NCBI GenBank assembly: GCA_034435375.1
Contig: DAOTXR010000039.1
Coordinates: 122,774 to 186,773, forward strand
DNA length: 64,000 bases
From: DAOTXR01 sp034435375
GTDB taxonomy: Bacteria > Chloroflexota > Anaerolineae > Aggregatilineales > UBA3940
Direction: 5' to 3'
The notes below the pieces were generated by a model. It did not search any database and was not told where the DNA came from. It saw nothing but the letters and a program-made list of their open reading frames with translations. Numbering within the stretch: the stretch's first letter is position 1; each line of letters opens with the position of its first letter. Below are positions 46,090-55,256 of this stretch, piece after piece. The translations under genes were made by a program, and so were the position numbers.

Positions 46090-46770
46090 TTGAGTCAACT
46101 AGAGCCTAAAATCAACGACTTCATCGAGCGTTTGCCTGGCGCATTGCGCGTGATCGGGCGTGCGTTGCGCGATTGGTTAGGCGAGTTCTTCTTGATGCTG
46201 GTCTTCAATGTGATCTGCATCCTGTGCTGGGCGACCATCGTGCTGGGACCTCCGGCAGTGGCGGGGATGTACTACGCCGTGAACCGCACAGCGCACGCGC
46301 AAGCCATCCATCTCCGCGACATGTACGTAGGCGCCCGGCAGTATTTTTGGAAAGCCTGGCTGCTGATGGGTCTCAACCTGTTGGCAGCTCTGGTGTTCTA
46401 CGCCGACATGGTGTTCTTTCAGCAGTACGAGGCCGGCTGGGCCGTTGTTATACAGACCTTTGTGGCCATGACAGGATTGCTGTGGCTGGCCACGCAGTTC
46501 TACGCTCTGCCTTTCCTGATGGTGCAGAAGGAACCGCGCGTGTTTCTAGCCCTGCGTAATGGGTTGTTCACGCTGCTGACCTCACTGTTCTATACGCTGG
46601 TGCTGATTGCCTTTATAGGCGTGATCCTGTACTTGGTCTTGCTGAGGGTTCCCCCTCTGCTGTTGATCATGCCCTCGCTCATCGCCCTGATCGGGACCCA
46701 TGCCGTGCTCGACCGCGTGGCGTACTTCCGCAGCCAGCAGGCCGAGGCCATCGAGAAAGACACCGAATAG
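46090..46770 (+). CDS. DUF624 (YesL-like) membrane protein
   Basis: A 226-residue integral membrane protein with five to six helices. The start of the domain, WLGEFFLMLVFNVICILCWA then PPAVAGMYYAVNRTA, is characteristic of DUF624, often found beside sugar ABC transporters and two-component systems. I place the start at TTG 46090 because GGGAGG lies 9 nt upstream; an upstream TTG at 46036 lacks support. No transporter partner is adjacent here. Function unknown. Confidence 0.78.
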   Translation: MSQLEPKINDFIERLPGALRVIGRALRDWLGEFFLMLVFNVICILCWATIVLGPPAVAGMYYAVNRTAHAQAIHLRDMYVGARQYFWKAWLLMGLNLLAALVFYADMVFFQQYEAGWAVVIQTFVAMTGLLWLATQFYALPFLMVQKEPRVFLALRNGLFTLLTSLFYTLVLIAFIGVILYLVLLRVPPLLLIMPSLIALIGTHAVLDRVAYFRSQQAEAIEKDTE

Positions 46771-46995
46771 GGTCATCCAGAGGAACATGATCTGAAGCCC
46801 AACGGTCAAAGGGCCAGACCCCTACACTGACTGCGAGCCAGCTTGTGGCTATTTGCTGCGCCTGCCACTCGGCCCCCAATCGCCGATCTGCCGTAGGGCA
46901 GCTTTGGTGGACAGCCCACCCTGGGCCTGCTAAAATTGTCGCCGTTGTGCCGCCAGGGCGATACAGCCTATCCTGGTTGCCGCAGAGGTCAGTCT

Positions 46996-48006
46996 ATGAC
47001 TCGTGCCTTGATCACCGGTGGGGCGGGGTTCATCGGAAGCCATCTGTCAGAGTACTTGCTTGGCAAGGGACAACATGTCACCATCATCGATGACCTCTCG
47101 ACCGGGCAGTTCGAGAACATTGCTCCGCTCACCGTGCATCCAAACTTCCATTTTGCGATTGAAACCATCGCCAACATGGCTGTGATGGACCGGCTGGTCA
47201 GCGAATGCGACATCATCTACCACCTGGCCGCCGCCGTCGGCGTTGACCTGATCGTCAAAAGCCCTATTCACACCATTGAGACGAACGTGATGGGCACTGA
47301 GATCGTGCTCAAAACGGCCCGCCGCTATCGCAAAAAGGTGCTTATTGCGTCCACTTCTGAAATCTATGGCAAGAGCAACGCTACACCTTTTGCCGAAGAC
47401 GATGATCGTGTCCAGGGGCCGACGACCAAGAGCCGCTGGGCCTATGCGGCCAGCAAAGCTCTGGATGAGTTTCTGGCCCTGGCTTATCACAAGGAAGTGG
47501 GCTTGCCGGTGACCATTGCACGATTGTTCAACACGGTCGGGCCGCGCCAGCGAGGTCGCTATGGCATGGTCATCCCACGCTTTGTGCGCTGGGCGCTGGC
47601 CGGTGAGCCGATCCAGGTTTACGGCGATGGCCAGCAAACGCGCTGCTTTGCCAACGTCAGCGACGTGGTGCGAGCCATCGCCGGGCTGGCCGAGTGTGAG
47701 CAGGCAGTAGGTGAGGTGTACAACATCGGTACTCAGGAGGAGATCTCCATCCTGGAGTTGGCTCACCGCGTCAAAGAGCGTACAGGCAGCCCCTCGGAGA
47801 TCGTGATGATTCCCTACGATGAGGCTTATGAAGAGGGTTTCGAGGACATGCGCCGCCGCGTGCCTGACACGACTAAAATCCGACGCGCCATTGGCTGGCA
47901 GCCGGAGAAAGACCTCAACACCACCTTGGATGAGATTATCGCCTACTTCCGCGCCCAGGCGAGCAAAACGCGGGGGACGCCTCCAGGCGGCACGGAGGAG
48001 ACGTAG
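46996..48006 (+). CDS. NAD-dependent epimerase/dehydratase (nucleotide-sugar)
   Basis: A 336-residue short-chain dehydrogenase of the extended type. It has the NAD motif GGAGFIGSHL, the catalytic Tyr-x-x-x-Lys in YAASK, and sugar-binding ARLFNTVGPRQRG and VYGDGQQTRCF. Likely activities are UDP-glucose 4-epimerase or UDP-glucuronate decarboxylase. Start ATG 46996 has GAGG 7 nt upstream; an extension to 46936 is unlikely. It opens the exopolysaccharide locus, followed by the nucleotide-sugar dehydrogenase gene. Confidence 0.92.
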   Translation: MTRALITGGAGFIGSHLSEYLLGKGQHVTIIDDLSTGQFENIAPLTVHPNFHFAIETIANMAVMDRLVSECDIIYHLAAAVGVDLIVKSPIHTIETNVMGTEIVLKTARRYRKKVLIASTSEIYGKSNATPFAEDDDRVQGPTTKSRWAYAASKALDEFLALAYHKEVGLPVTIARLFNTVGPRQRGRYGMVIPRFVRWALAGEPIQVYGDGQQTRCFANVSDVVRAIAGLAECEQAVGEVYNIGTQEEISILELAHRVKERTGSPSEIVMIPYDEAYEEGFEDMRRRVPDTTKIRRAIGWQPEKDLNTTLDEIIAYFRAQASKTRGTPPGGTEET

Positions 48007-48083
48007 ACTCAGCAGACTGGCAGACGGGCTGCGATCCGTTCCTCTTACCCGATATCGATTATGCCTTCCAGAAGAGAGTAAAC

Positions 48084-49403
48084 ATGAGCACGGACTACAA
48101 GACTAAGCTCCTCGATAAAATTGAGCGTCGCCAGGCCGTGATTGGCGTCATTGGCATGGGCTATGTAGGACTGCCGCTAGCGGTCGAGTTCGCCAGAGCC
48201 GGCTATCACGTGATTGGCATCGATGTGAATGCTGAGAAAGTAAACCGCCTGAACGCCGGCGTCAGCTATATCCCCGACGTGCCCACGGCTGTCGTCGCCG
48301 ACCTGGGCAGCAAGGGCCTGCTTCGGGCGACCACCGACTTCAGCGCCCTGGCCGAAGTGGATGCCATCAGCATCTGTGTGCCGACGCCACTGCGCAAGAC
48401 TAAAGACCCTGACATGAGCTACATCGTTGCCGCCACCGACCAGATCGAGCAGTATTGCCGGCCTGGGCAGTTGATCGTGCTGGAGAGCACAACCTATCCC
48501 GGCACCACCGACGAACTGATTGCCCCCCGCCTGGAGGCGAGGGGCCTCAAGATCGGCCAGGATGTGTTCCTGTGCTTCTCGCCGGAGCGCGTCGACCCCG
48601 GCAACAAGGTCTACAGCACGCGCAACACGCCCAAAGTGATCGGCGGCACAACGCCTGCCTGTCTGGAGATTGCAACCGCGCTTTACAGCCAGGCAGTCGA
48701 CCGCATTGTTCCAGTCACGTCCACGCGCACTGCTGAGATGGTCAAGCTGCTTGAGAACACTTTCCGCTCAGTCAACATCGGCCTGGTCAACGAGATGGCC
48801 GTGATGTGTGACAAACTGGGTGTGAATGTGTGGGAGGTAATCGAGGCAGCAGGCACTAAGCCTTTCGGATTCATGACGTTCTACCCTGGCCCTGGTCTGG
48901 GTGGGCACTGTATTCCCATCGACCCCCTCTACCTGAGCTGGAAGCTCAAGTCGTTGAACTACAATGCCCGATTCATCGAGCTGGCTTCCGAGATCAACAG
49001 CCACATGCCGCTGTACGTTGTCAACAAGGTGATGGATGCCCTCAATGCGGTGCGTAAGACCGTCAATGGCTCCTCGATCCTGGTGATGGGTGTGGCCTAC
49101 AAGCGCGACATTGACGATCTGCGCGAAAGTCCGGCGCTGGACATCATCCGGCTGCTTCAGGAGCGCGGAGGGGCGGTGGCTTATCACGATCCCTATGTGC
49201 CGAGCCTGAGCCACGAAGGGCTGGATCTGCACTCGGTGGACCTGACAGACGATCTGCTCCGGTCAGTGGACTGTGTAGTGATCGTCACCGATCACTCCAG
49301 CTTTGATTACGCCAGGGTCGCGGCCCAGTCCCACATCGTCGTTGACACGCGGAACGCGCTGAAGAACATTCAAGACCCGGCAGCTAAGGTGGTGCTACTC
49401 TGA
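48084..49403 (+). CDS. UDP-sugar 6-dehydrogenase (UDP-HexNAc dehydrogenase type)
   Basis: Oxidises the C6 alcohol of a nucleotide sugar to the acid with two NAD+. The 439-residue enzyme has the N-terminal NAD fold VIGVIGMGYVGLPLAVEFA, ICVPTPLRK, LESTTYPGTTDEL, FSPERVDPGN, the catalytic Cys in GLGGHCIPIDP, and GVAYKRDIDDLRESPA. These details fit the WbpA/TuaD-like group, most likely UDP-N-acetylhexosamine dehydrogenase, which supplies uronic acid units to surface polysaccharide. It lies 77 nt after the epimerase gene. Confidence 0.94.
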   Translation: MSTDYKTKLLDKIERRQAVIGVIGMGYVGLPLAVEFARAGYHVIGIDVNAEKVNRLNAGVSYIPDVPTAVVADLGSKGLLRATTDFSALAEVDAISICVPTPLRKTKDPDMSYIVAATDQIEQYCRPGQLIVLESTTYPGTTDELIAPRLEARGLKIGQDVFLCFSPERVDPGNKVYSTRNTPKVIGGTTPACLEIATALYSQAVDRIVPVTSTRTAEMVKLLENTFRSVNIGLVNEMAVMCDKLGVNVWEVIEAAGTKPFGFMTFYPGPGLGGHCIPIDPLYLSWKLKSLNYNARFIELASEINSHMPLYVVNKVMDALNAVRKTVNGSSILVMGVAYKRDIDDLRESPALDIIRLLQERGGAVAYHDPYVPSLSHEGLDLHSVDLTDDLLRSVDCVVIVTDHSSFDYARVAAQSHIVVDTRNALKNIQDPAAKVVLL

Positions 49404-49443
49404 CAGGCCCCGGCAGAGATGGCCCTCCAGTTGCCCCTTCCAG

Positions 49444-50685
49444 ATGGGTGGTCCCGGTCGCCAGGTGGACGACATGAGTAGCGGTATGGTGGAAGAATGC
49501 AGGTCCCCGCAAGGCATCGGGTACTGCTGGATCGGCGGCGCTCGTTACGCCTGTCCGTTGAATCCAACTGAGGAGAAGAAATGGCAGACCATCACGGGGC
49601 TGGGCATTGAGGCGTTTGTCATTGGCTTTTCGGAGGGCTTCTGGCCGAGACGTTTCCGTCAATACGCCCTTTTTTGCCTGCTCCCACGCTTGCCCGGATC
49701 GCTGCTACGCTATGCCACATTAGCCGCCGTGGGAACGATCATTGCCCTGGGCTTGGTGCTGCGAGGCAAAGCATGTGTGCTGATCGCCCAAAGCCCCTAC
49801 GAAGGGGCAATCGGGGCGTTGGTCAAGCAGATTGGTCAGGTATCTGGCAGACGAGTGGCGTTGATCGTCGAGAGCCACGGTGACTTTGAGAACGCACTGT
49901 TCAGCTATCGCAGGGTGCCGCTGGCCGGAGTGTACCGCGCGGTGATGCGCCACGTTGCACGTTATGCGCTGCGCCATGCAGACGTGCTGCGTGCGATCTC
50001 AGGAAGCACCCGCGAACAACTCGAACGGCAAGCGCCGGGAAAGCCACTGGTGGTCTTCCCCACCTGGACGGATACCAGCGCATTTGTGAACGTGAAGCGC
50101 AGCGTGCCGTTGTCAAACTCGCATGAGCTTGTGTTCGCCGGGGCGCTGATCCCGCTCAAGGGCGTCCATTTTCTGCTCGACGCCCTGGCCCAAGTGATAC
50201 CCCAGGTGCCCGACGTGCACCTATGGATCGCAGGACAGGCCAGTAACGCTAGCTACCGGGAACAGATCGGACAGCAGATTGCGCGGCTTGGCCTTGAGAG
50301 ACACGTCACGTTCGTGGGGCGCATCGGGCAGGCAGAGCTGGCTCGCCTGATGGCGCAGGCTCGTGCCCTGGTCCTGCCTTCCACATCAGAGGGGTTAGGA
50401 CGGGTGGCTATCGAAGCCATGATGTGCGGCACACCGGTGATCGGCAGCCGGGTTGGGGGCATCCCTGACCTGATCGAGCACGGCGTCAATGGCTACCTGG
50501 TCCCACCAGCAGATGTGGATGCGCTTGCTGACGCATTGCGGCAGGTGCTCACTGACACCCACGTGGAGAGAATGGGTCAGCAGGCCCGTGCGCTCGCGGA
50601 AGACTTTTTCTCTCCACAGCGCTATGGCAATGGCTACTGCAACCTGTTTGAGCACGCTTGGCGTGCACTCCACTGCGGGAGGTGA
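49444..50685 (+). CDS. GT4 glycosyltransferase, copy 1
   Basis: A 413-residue family 4 transferase. The N-terminal domain includes hydrophobic stretches (ALFCLLPRLPGSLLRYATLA, TIIALGLVL) that probably associate with the membrane. The C-terminal donor-binding domain has the GT4 signature FAGALIPLKGVHFLLDAL, ALVLPSTSEGLGRVAIEAMM and GTPVIGSRVGGIPDLIEHGVNG. The exact start is uncertain: the first 50 residues from ATG 49444 do not look conserved. It follows the dehydrogenase gene after 40 nt. Confidence 0.88.
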   Translation: MGGPGRQVDDMSSGMVEECRSPQGIGYCWIGGARYACPLNPTEEKKWQTITGLGIEAFVIGFSEGFWPRRFRQYALFCLLPRLPGSLLRYATLAAVGTIIALGLVLRGKACVLIAQSPYEGAIGALVKQIGQVSGRRVALIVESHGDFENALFSYRRVPLAGVYRAVMRHVARYALRHADVLRAISGSTREQLERQAPGKPLVVFPTWTDTSAFVNVKRSVPLSNSHELVFAGALIPLKGVHFLLDALAQVIPQVPDVHLWIAGQASNASYREQIGQQIARLGLERHVTFVGRIGQAELARLMAQARALVLPSTSEGLGRVAIEAMMCGTPVIGSRVGGIPDLIEHGVNGYLVPPADVDALADALRQVLTDTHVERMGQQARALAEDFFSPQRYGNGYCNLFEHAWRALHCGR

Positions 50686-50691
50686 CCAGCG

Positions 50692-51801
50692 GTGCGCGTG
50701 CTGATGTTGACGATGAAGGTTGATCAGCATGACTGGCTGCTGGGATTCATCCATGGCTGGGTAGAGCAACTGGCCCGCCACCCACGCATTGACCGCCTGG
50801 ACGTGATCTGCCTGGAAAGGGGGGCTTACGATCTGCCAGACAACGTGCGTCTGATGTCGATGGGCAAGGAGCACGGCCATAACCGTCTGCGGGAACTGCT
50901 TGCTTTTGGACGCGGGTTGTCGTCGTCGATGGGGAAGGCTGATGTGCTGTTTGGGCATATGATTCCACGCTACACGCTGATTGCTGCGCCGTGGGCGCTG
51001 GCCTTCGGCGTGCCGATGGTACAGTGGTATACGCACCGGCAGGTCCACTTGGAACTGCGTCTGGCGCACGCGCTGGTCGATCGGGTGGTGACGGCCTCGC
51101 CAGAGAGCTTTACCCTGCCCAGCCGCAAAGTGAGGGTGATTGGACATGGGATCGACATGGCGCGCTTCCGGCCTGCGCCGCTGCGCGTCTCCCCATTCGA
51201 CGAGGGGCGGCTGATCGTCGCCGTGGGACGGCTGTCGCCGATCAAGAACTACCCGACGCTGATCCAGGCCGCAGCGCATTTGATGTCGCGCCCCGGTTTT
51301 GAAGATGTCAGGGTAATCATTGCAGGAGGGGCGACGGCTGAAGACCCTCAGTATGGTTCCGAACTGCAAAGGCTGGTGGATGATCTAGGAATCGAGAAGC
51401 GAGTCGAGTTTTTGGGCGCAGTACCCCACGAACAAATCCCAATGTTGTACCGACGCGCAGCCGTCACCGTAAACCTCTGCCCGACTGGGGGGGTTGACAA
51501 GGCGGTGATCGAAAGCATGGCCAGCGGTGTGCCAGTTGTGGTGTGGAATCGCACTTTCCTGTCCCTGCTCGGCGATGAAGCAGATCGGTTGTGGTGTCCT
51601 GAACTCGATCCCGATCTGGTGGCAGATCGTCTAGCTGTCGTGTTGTCGATGCCGGCAGAGCAACGACGCGCGCTCGGCGACCGGCTGCGAGAGCGCGTGC
51701 AGGCCGCCTACGACCTCGAAGGGCTGATCGACCGGCTGGTTGGAGTGTTTGAAGAGGTCATTGCCGCACGTGGCTCCCAGAGGGCTAGGGGCCAGCGATG
51801 A
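50692..51801 (+). CDS. GT4 glycosyltransferase, copy 2
   Basis: A 369-residue family 4 transferase with VIGHGIDMARFRPAPLR before the donor domain, VAVGRLSPIKNYPTLIQAA, VEFLGAVPHEQIPMLYRRA and TGGVDKAVIESMASGVPVVVWNR. In the last motif the usual E-G-F/L is replaced by GGVDKAV, so acceptor or donor choice may differ. GTG 50692 follows GGGAGGTGA. It starts 6 nt after copy 1 and overlaps copy 3 by 4 nt. Confidence 0.9.
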   Translation: MRVLMLTMKVDQHDWLLGFIHGWVEQLARHPRIDRLDVICLERGAYDLPDNVRLMSMGKEHGHNRLRELLAFGRGLSSSMGKADVLFGHMIPRYTLIAAPWALAFGVPMVQWYTHRQVHLELRLAHALVDRVVTASPESFTLPSRKVRVIGHGIDMARFRPAPLRVSPFDEGRLIVAVGRLSPIKNYPTLIQAAAHLMSRPGFEDVRVIIAGGATAEDPQYGSELQRLVDDLGIEKRVEFLGAVPHEQIPMLYRRAAVTVNLCPTGGVDKAVIESMASGVPVVVWNRTFLSLLGDEADRLWCPELDPDLVADRLAVVLSMPAEQRRALGDRLRERVQAAYDLEGLIDRLVGVFEEVIAARGSQRARGQR

Positions 51802-52859
51802 GTCTACCGCGTGTCTGTTATCTGGGCGCCTATGACCCAACATACCCGCGCAACTTGATCCTGCGGCGAGGGTTGGCGCTGCAAGGCGTGCAGGTAGTGG
51901 AGTGTAACGCAGCGCGTAAATTAGATACGGTTGGCAGAGCGCGGACGTTGCTGCGCCAGTTCCATACAGTCGCTGACCAATGCGATGTCATTATCTTGGG
52001 CGAGTTCGGGCAGATGCTCACGCCGCTGGCCTGGTGGCTGGCTCGCCGCTATCACAAAAGGTTGGTGACTGACGCTATAGTGCCCTTGTATGACACAGCA
52101 GTGTATGATCGGCGCCGCAGTCAGCCCTATTCCTGGACGGCGCTCCGATACAGACTGTTTGACCGACTGACCGTAACTTGGGCCGATGCAGTATTGGTGG
52201 AGACCGGCGCAGAGCGCGACTACTATGTCAGAAATTTCAAGGTGCCTGCCGAAAAGTTCACCGTTCTCCCTGTCGGCGCTAGCCGAGAATGGTTTGAATT
52301 GATTCCGCACGAAGGGCCGGACGTGTTGATAACCTTTCACGGCAGCTACATCCCATTTCATGGTATAGACGTTATCCTTCGAGCAGCACAGCATCTGCGT
52401 GAGCGGCGCGACATGCGCTTTGAGTTGATGGGGGCTGGTCAAACCCTGGCAGACATGAGATCGCTGGCCCTGGAACTGGGGCTATCTAACGTGATCTTTC
52501 GGGGCCATGTGTCTGTAGATGAATTGTTCGCTACAGTCTCACGGGCTACCATTGGGTTGGGAATCTTTGGAACGAATCCCAAGGCGGCGCGCGCAGTGAC
52601 CAACAAGGTCTATCAGACACTGGCTGCCGGCAAGCCGCTGATCACAGCAGATACGCCTGCCATTCGTGAGATCTTCACGCCGGGTGAGCATCTCATAGGC
52701 ATTCCTCCTGGCGACCCACAGGCGCTGGCTGCGGCTATCATTTCGCTCGCTGACGATCCCTCACTGCGCCGCCGGCTTGGGGAGGCTGGTCGCGCCCGGA
52801 TGCGGGCGGAGTTCACCGAAGAAGCGTTGGGCCGCCGTCTGCTGGAAGTCTTGGTATGA
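51798..52859 (+). CDS. GT4 glycosyltransferase, copy 3
   Basis: A 353-residue family 4-type transferase (VLPVGASREWFEL, ITFHGSYIPFHGIDVILRAA, VTNKVYQTLAAGKPLITADTP). Its start overlaps the previous stop as ATGA and its stop overlaps the next start in the same way, so translation is coupled along the cluster. The stretch GLGIFGTNPKAARAVTNKVY replaces the usual SxxEGFG loop, which is seen in some capsule glycosyltransferases. Confidence 0.87.
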   Translation: MSLPRVCYLGAYDPTYPRNLILRRGLALQGVQVVECNAARKLDTVGRARTLLRQFHTVADQCDVIILGEFGQMLTPLAWWLARRYHKRLVTDAIVPLYDTAVYDRRRSQPYSWTALRYRLFDRLTVTWADAVLVETGAERDYYVRNFKVPAEKFTVLPVGASREWFELIPHEGPDVLITFHGSYIPFHGIDVILRAAQHLRERRDMRFELMGAGQTLADMRSLALELGLSNVIFRGHVSVDELFATVSRATIGLGIFGTNPKAARAVTNKVYQTLAAGKPLITADTPAIREIFTPGEHLIGIPPGDPQALAAAIISLADDPSLRRRLGEAGRARMRAEFTEEALGRRLLEVLV

Positions 52860-54088
52860 AGTTGCTCTACACTGCCAATGCGCGCATCCCTAGCGAGAAG
52901 GCGCACCCCTATCAGATCGTGCAGATGTGCGAGGCTTTCGCCGCAGCGGGTGCGGAGGTCGCTCTACTGTATGCCCATCGGCGCAACCGGCCCGATCTCG
53001 CCGCCACAGACCTCTGGGAACACTACGGCGTCTTGCGTAACTTCGTGGCTGAGCGGATACCCTGCTTGGACCTCTATGCCCCCTCTCGATTTCTGCCGCG
53101 AAGGCTGGCGCGGCTGTGGGAGACTTTTGCCGAGATTGGCGTGAGGTTGACCTACCTCGTTTTCCTCCTGCCCCACCTGGCCCGCGAGAGAGAAGCCATT
53201 GTTTACTCTCGGGATGCTTTTACGCTGGCGCTAATTGCGGCGCTGTGGCCGTGTCGTGCACGCCGCACATTTTTCGAGGCGCACACCTTCCCATCCTCTG
53301 GTGTGGGGATAGCCCTGCAACGCTGGCTTGTCAGGCGGATCGGGGGAGTGGTGGCGATCACTGGCCATTTGGCGCAGCTATACCATAAGCTTGGTCTGCC
53401 GCCCGAACAGGTGATAGTGGCGCACGACGGGATCCGCCGCGCCCGATTTGAGGTCGAAGGAGATCGGGCAGCCTGGCGAGAACGCCTGGGCTGGCCGCAA
53501 GACGCTTTCATTGTGGGATACGTGGGCCGCTTCCAGACGCTGGGCATGGAGAAAGGCTTAGGCGATCTAGTTGAAGCAACGATCCGCCTCGCCAGAGAAG
53601 CGAATGCTTCTCCAGTCCATCTGGCCCTTGTCGGCGGGCCAGACGACACCGTGGCGAGGTTACGGGCGCGCATTGAGCGAGAAGGCTTAGCGCCTGATCT
53701 GGTACTCTACCCCGGTCAAGTTCCTCCCCCCGACATTCCGGGCTACCTGCGAGCATTCGATGTGTGTACCATGCCTTTCCCGTGGGCAAAGCATTTTGCT
53801 TATCATGCGTCGCCCATGAAGTTGTTTGAGTACATGGCATCGGGCAGGCCCATTGTGGCATCCGACTTGCCATCGACTGCGGAAGTCATACGCGACGGGG
53901 AGAACGGTTTGTTGTTCTCGCCCTCTGACGTGGATGCGCTGGCAGCAGTCCTGCGCCGCCTGCGTGACGATCCGGCGCTGGGCAAACGGTTGGCAGCACG
54001 GGCGGCGCAGGATGTGCTCCAGTACACATGGGACGCCCGCGCACAGCGAATCTTGGCGTTCATGCAAAGCATGATGGACAGCAGATAG
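52856..54088 (+). CDS. GT4 glycosyltransferase, copy 4
   Basis: A 410-residue family 4 transferase. The start MKLLYTANARIPSEKAHPYQ then IVQMCEAFAAAGAEVALL is typical of a GT4 acceptor domain. The donor domain shows GYVGRFQTLGMEKGLGDLVEA, MPFPWAKHFAYHASPMKLFEYM and GRPIVASDLPSTAEVIRDGENG. It overlaps copy 3 by 4 nt (ATGA). Confidence 0.9.
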   Translation: MKLLYTANARIPSEKAHPYQIVQMCEAFAAAGAEVALLYAHRRNRPDLAATDLWEHYGVLRNFVAERIPCLDLYAPSRFLPRRLARLWETFAEIGVRLTYLVFLLPHLAREREAIVYSRDAFTLALIAALWPCRARRTFFEAHTFPSSGVGIALQRWLVRRIGGVVAITGHLAQLYHKLGLPPEQVIVAHDGIRRARFEVEGDRAAWRERLGWPQDAFIVGYVGRFQTLGMEKGLGDLVEATIRLAREANASPVHLALVGGPDDTVARLRARIEREGLAPDLVLYPGQVPPPDIPGYLRAFDVCTMPFPWAKHFAYHASPMKLFEYMASGRPIVASDLPSTAEVIRDGENGLLFSPSDVDALAAVLRRLRDDPALGKRLAARAAQDVLQYTWDARAQRILAFMQSMMDSR

Positions 54089-54101
54089 GTGAGGGCAAGC
54101 C

Positions 54102-55256
54102 TTGCGTGTGTGTTTTGTTTCCTCGCATGCCCTGGGTTTTGATGGCTGGGGGCGCTATACAACCGAAGTCGTGAAAGGCGCCCATGCGCTGGGCATCGAG
54201 CCGGTGCTGGTGACTTCCACGCCAACGGTCGATTCTGCACTGGTAGGCGTCGAATGCCATCCCATCTTGCCCCCCCTCTTTGGCCGCCGCCTGGGTACTC
54301 TGCGTAGTCTGAGCCACGCCCCGCACCTGCGCCAGATCATCTCCACCTGCGATGTGGTGCACTGTACGGTTGAGCTTTATGCGCCGCTGGTGGCGCTGGC
54401 CCGTCCACGCCACGTGCCCTATGTTCAAAACGCCCATGGCACGTGGGCCGTCCGGCCACTGCTGCATCCGGCCCAACGGATGCTGTTTAGGCCGGCTTTC
54501 CGCCGCGCCGACCGCTTGCTTGTGCTCAGCCGCTTCACACGTGACTGGATGGCGCGTCTGATCGCGTTGCCCCGCCATGAGGTGCTGAGTGGAGGCGTCC
54601 ACCCGGCAGACTTCGAGCGCGTGGTGGCAGTCAGCCTACCGGCGTGGATGGAGCGTGAGCCAGTGGCGCTGACTGTCGGGGCAGTGAAGGCGCGTAAGGG
54701 CCATCACGTGGCGCTGGAGGCGGTGAGCCTAGCCCGTCGCCAGTTCCCGGCCCTGCATTTCGTCGCTATTGGCAGTGTCGCAGATTCCTCTGGCTACGCC
54801 GATCAACTCCACGGGCGTGCGGCGGAGCTTGGCATGATGGGCTACTTTCACCTGCTGGGGCAGGCGCCGTTCGATGAGCTGGTAGCCTGGTACCAACGAT
54901 CCCGTGTCTTCATGCTGTTGGCGGCCAATCAAGGCAGCACATTCGAAGGGCTGGGGTTGGTGTATCTGGAGGCGCAGGCCGCCGGAACCCCAGCCATTGG
55001 GACGCGAGGCTGTGGCGCGGAAGATGCCGTTGTTGACGGCAAGACAGGTTTTCTCGTCCCACAAAACGATCCACAGGCCGCGGCTGAGGCGCTTGTGCGC
55101 CTGCTGCGCGACGACGACCTGCATGCGCGGATGGGCCGCGCCGCGCGGGAGCACGCCCGGCGACTCTCGTGGGAGAACCTGACCCGCCGTGTGGTGGAAA
55201 TCTACGGTGAATTGTTAGCAGCAGGCCAGGCAATGCAGCGGGAGACGACGACGTGA
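54102..55256 (+). CDS. GT4 glycosyltransferase, copy 5
   Basis: A 384-residue family 4 transferase: VCFVSSHALGFDGWGRYTTE at the start, LTVGAVKARKGHHVALEAVS at the donor domain, and GSTFEGLGLVYLEAQAAGTP for the nucleotide-sugar site. It appears to begin with the rare start TTG 54102, preceded by GAGGGC; no ATG fits the family N-terminus. Its end overlaps the flippase start by 4 nt (GTGA). Confidence 0.9.
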   Translation: MRVCFVSSHALGFDGWGRYTTEVVKGAHALGIEPVLVTSTPTVDSALVGVECHPILPPLFGRRLGTLRSLSHAPHLRQIISTCDVVHCTVELYAPLVALARPRHVPYVQNAHGTWAVRPLLHPAQRMLFRPAFRRADRLLVLSRFTRDWMARLIALPRHEVLSGGVHPADFERVVAVSLPAWMEREPVALTVGAVKARKGHHVALEAVSLARRQFPALHFVAIGSVADSSGYADQLHGRAAELGMMGYFHLLGQAPFDELVAWYQRSRVFMLLAANQGSTFEGLGLVYLEAQAAGTPAIGTRGCGAEDAVVDGKTGFLVPQNDPQAAAEALVRLLRDDDLHARMGRAAREHARRLSWENLTRRVVEIYGELLAAGQAMQRETTT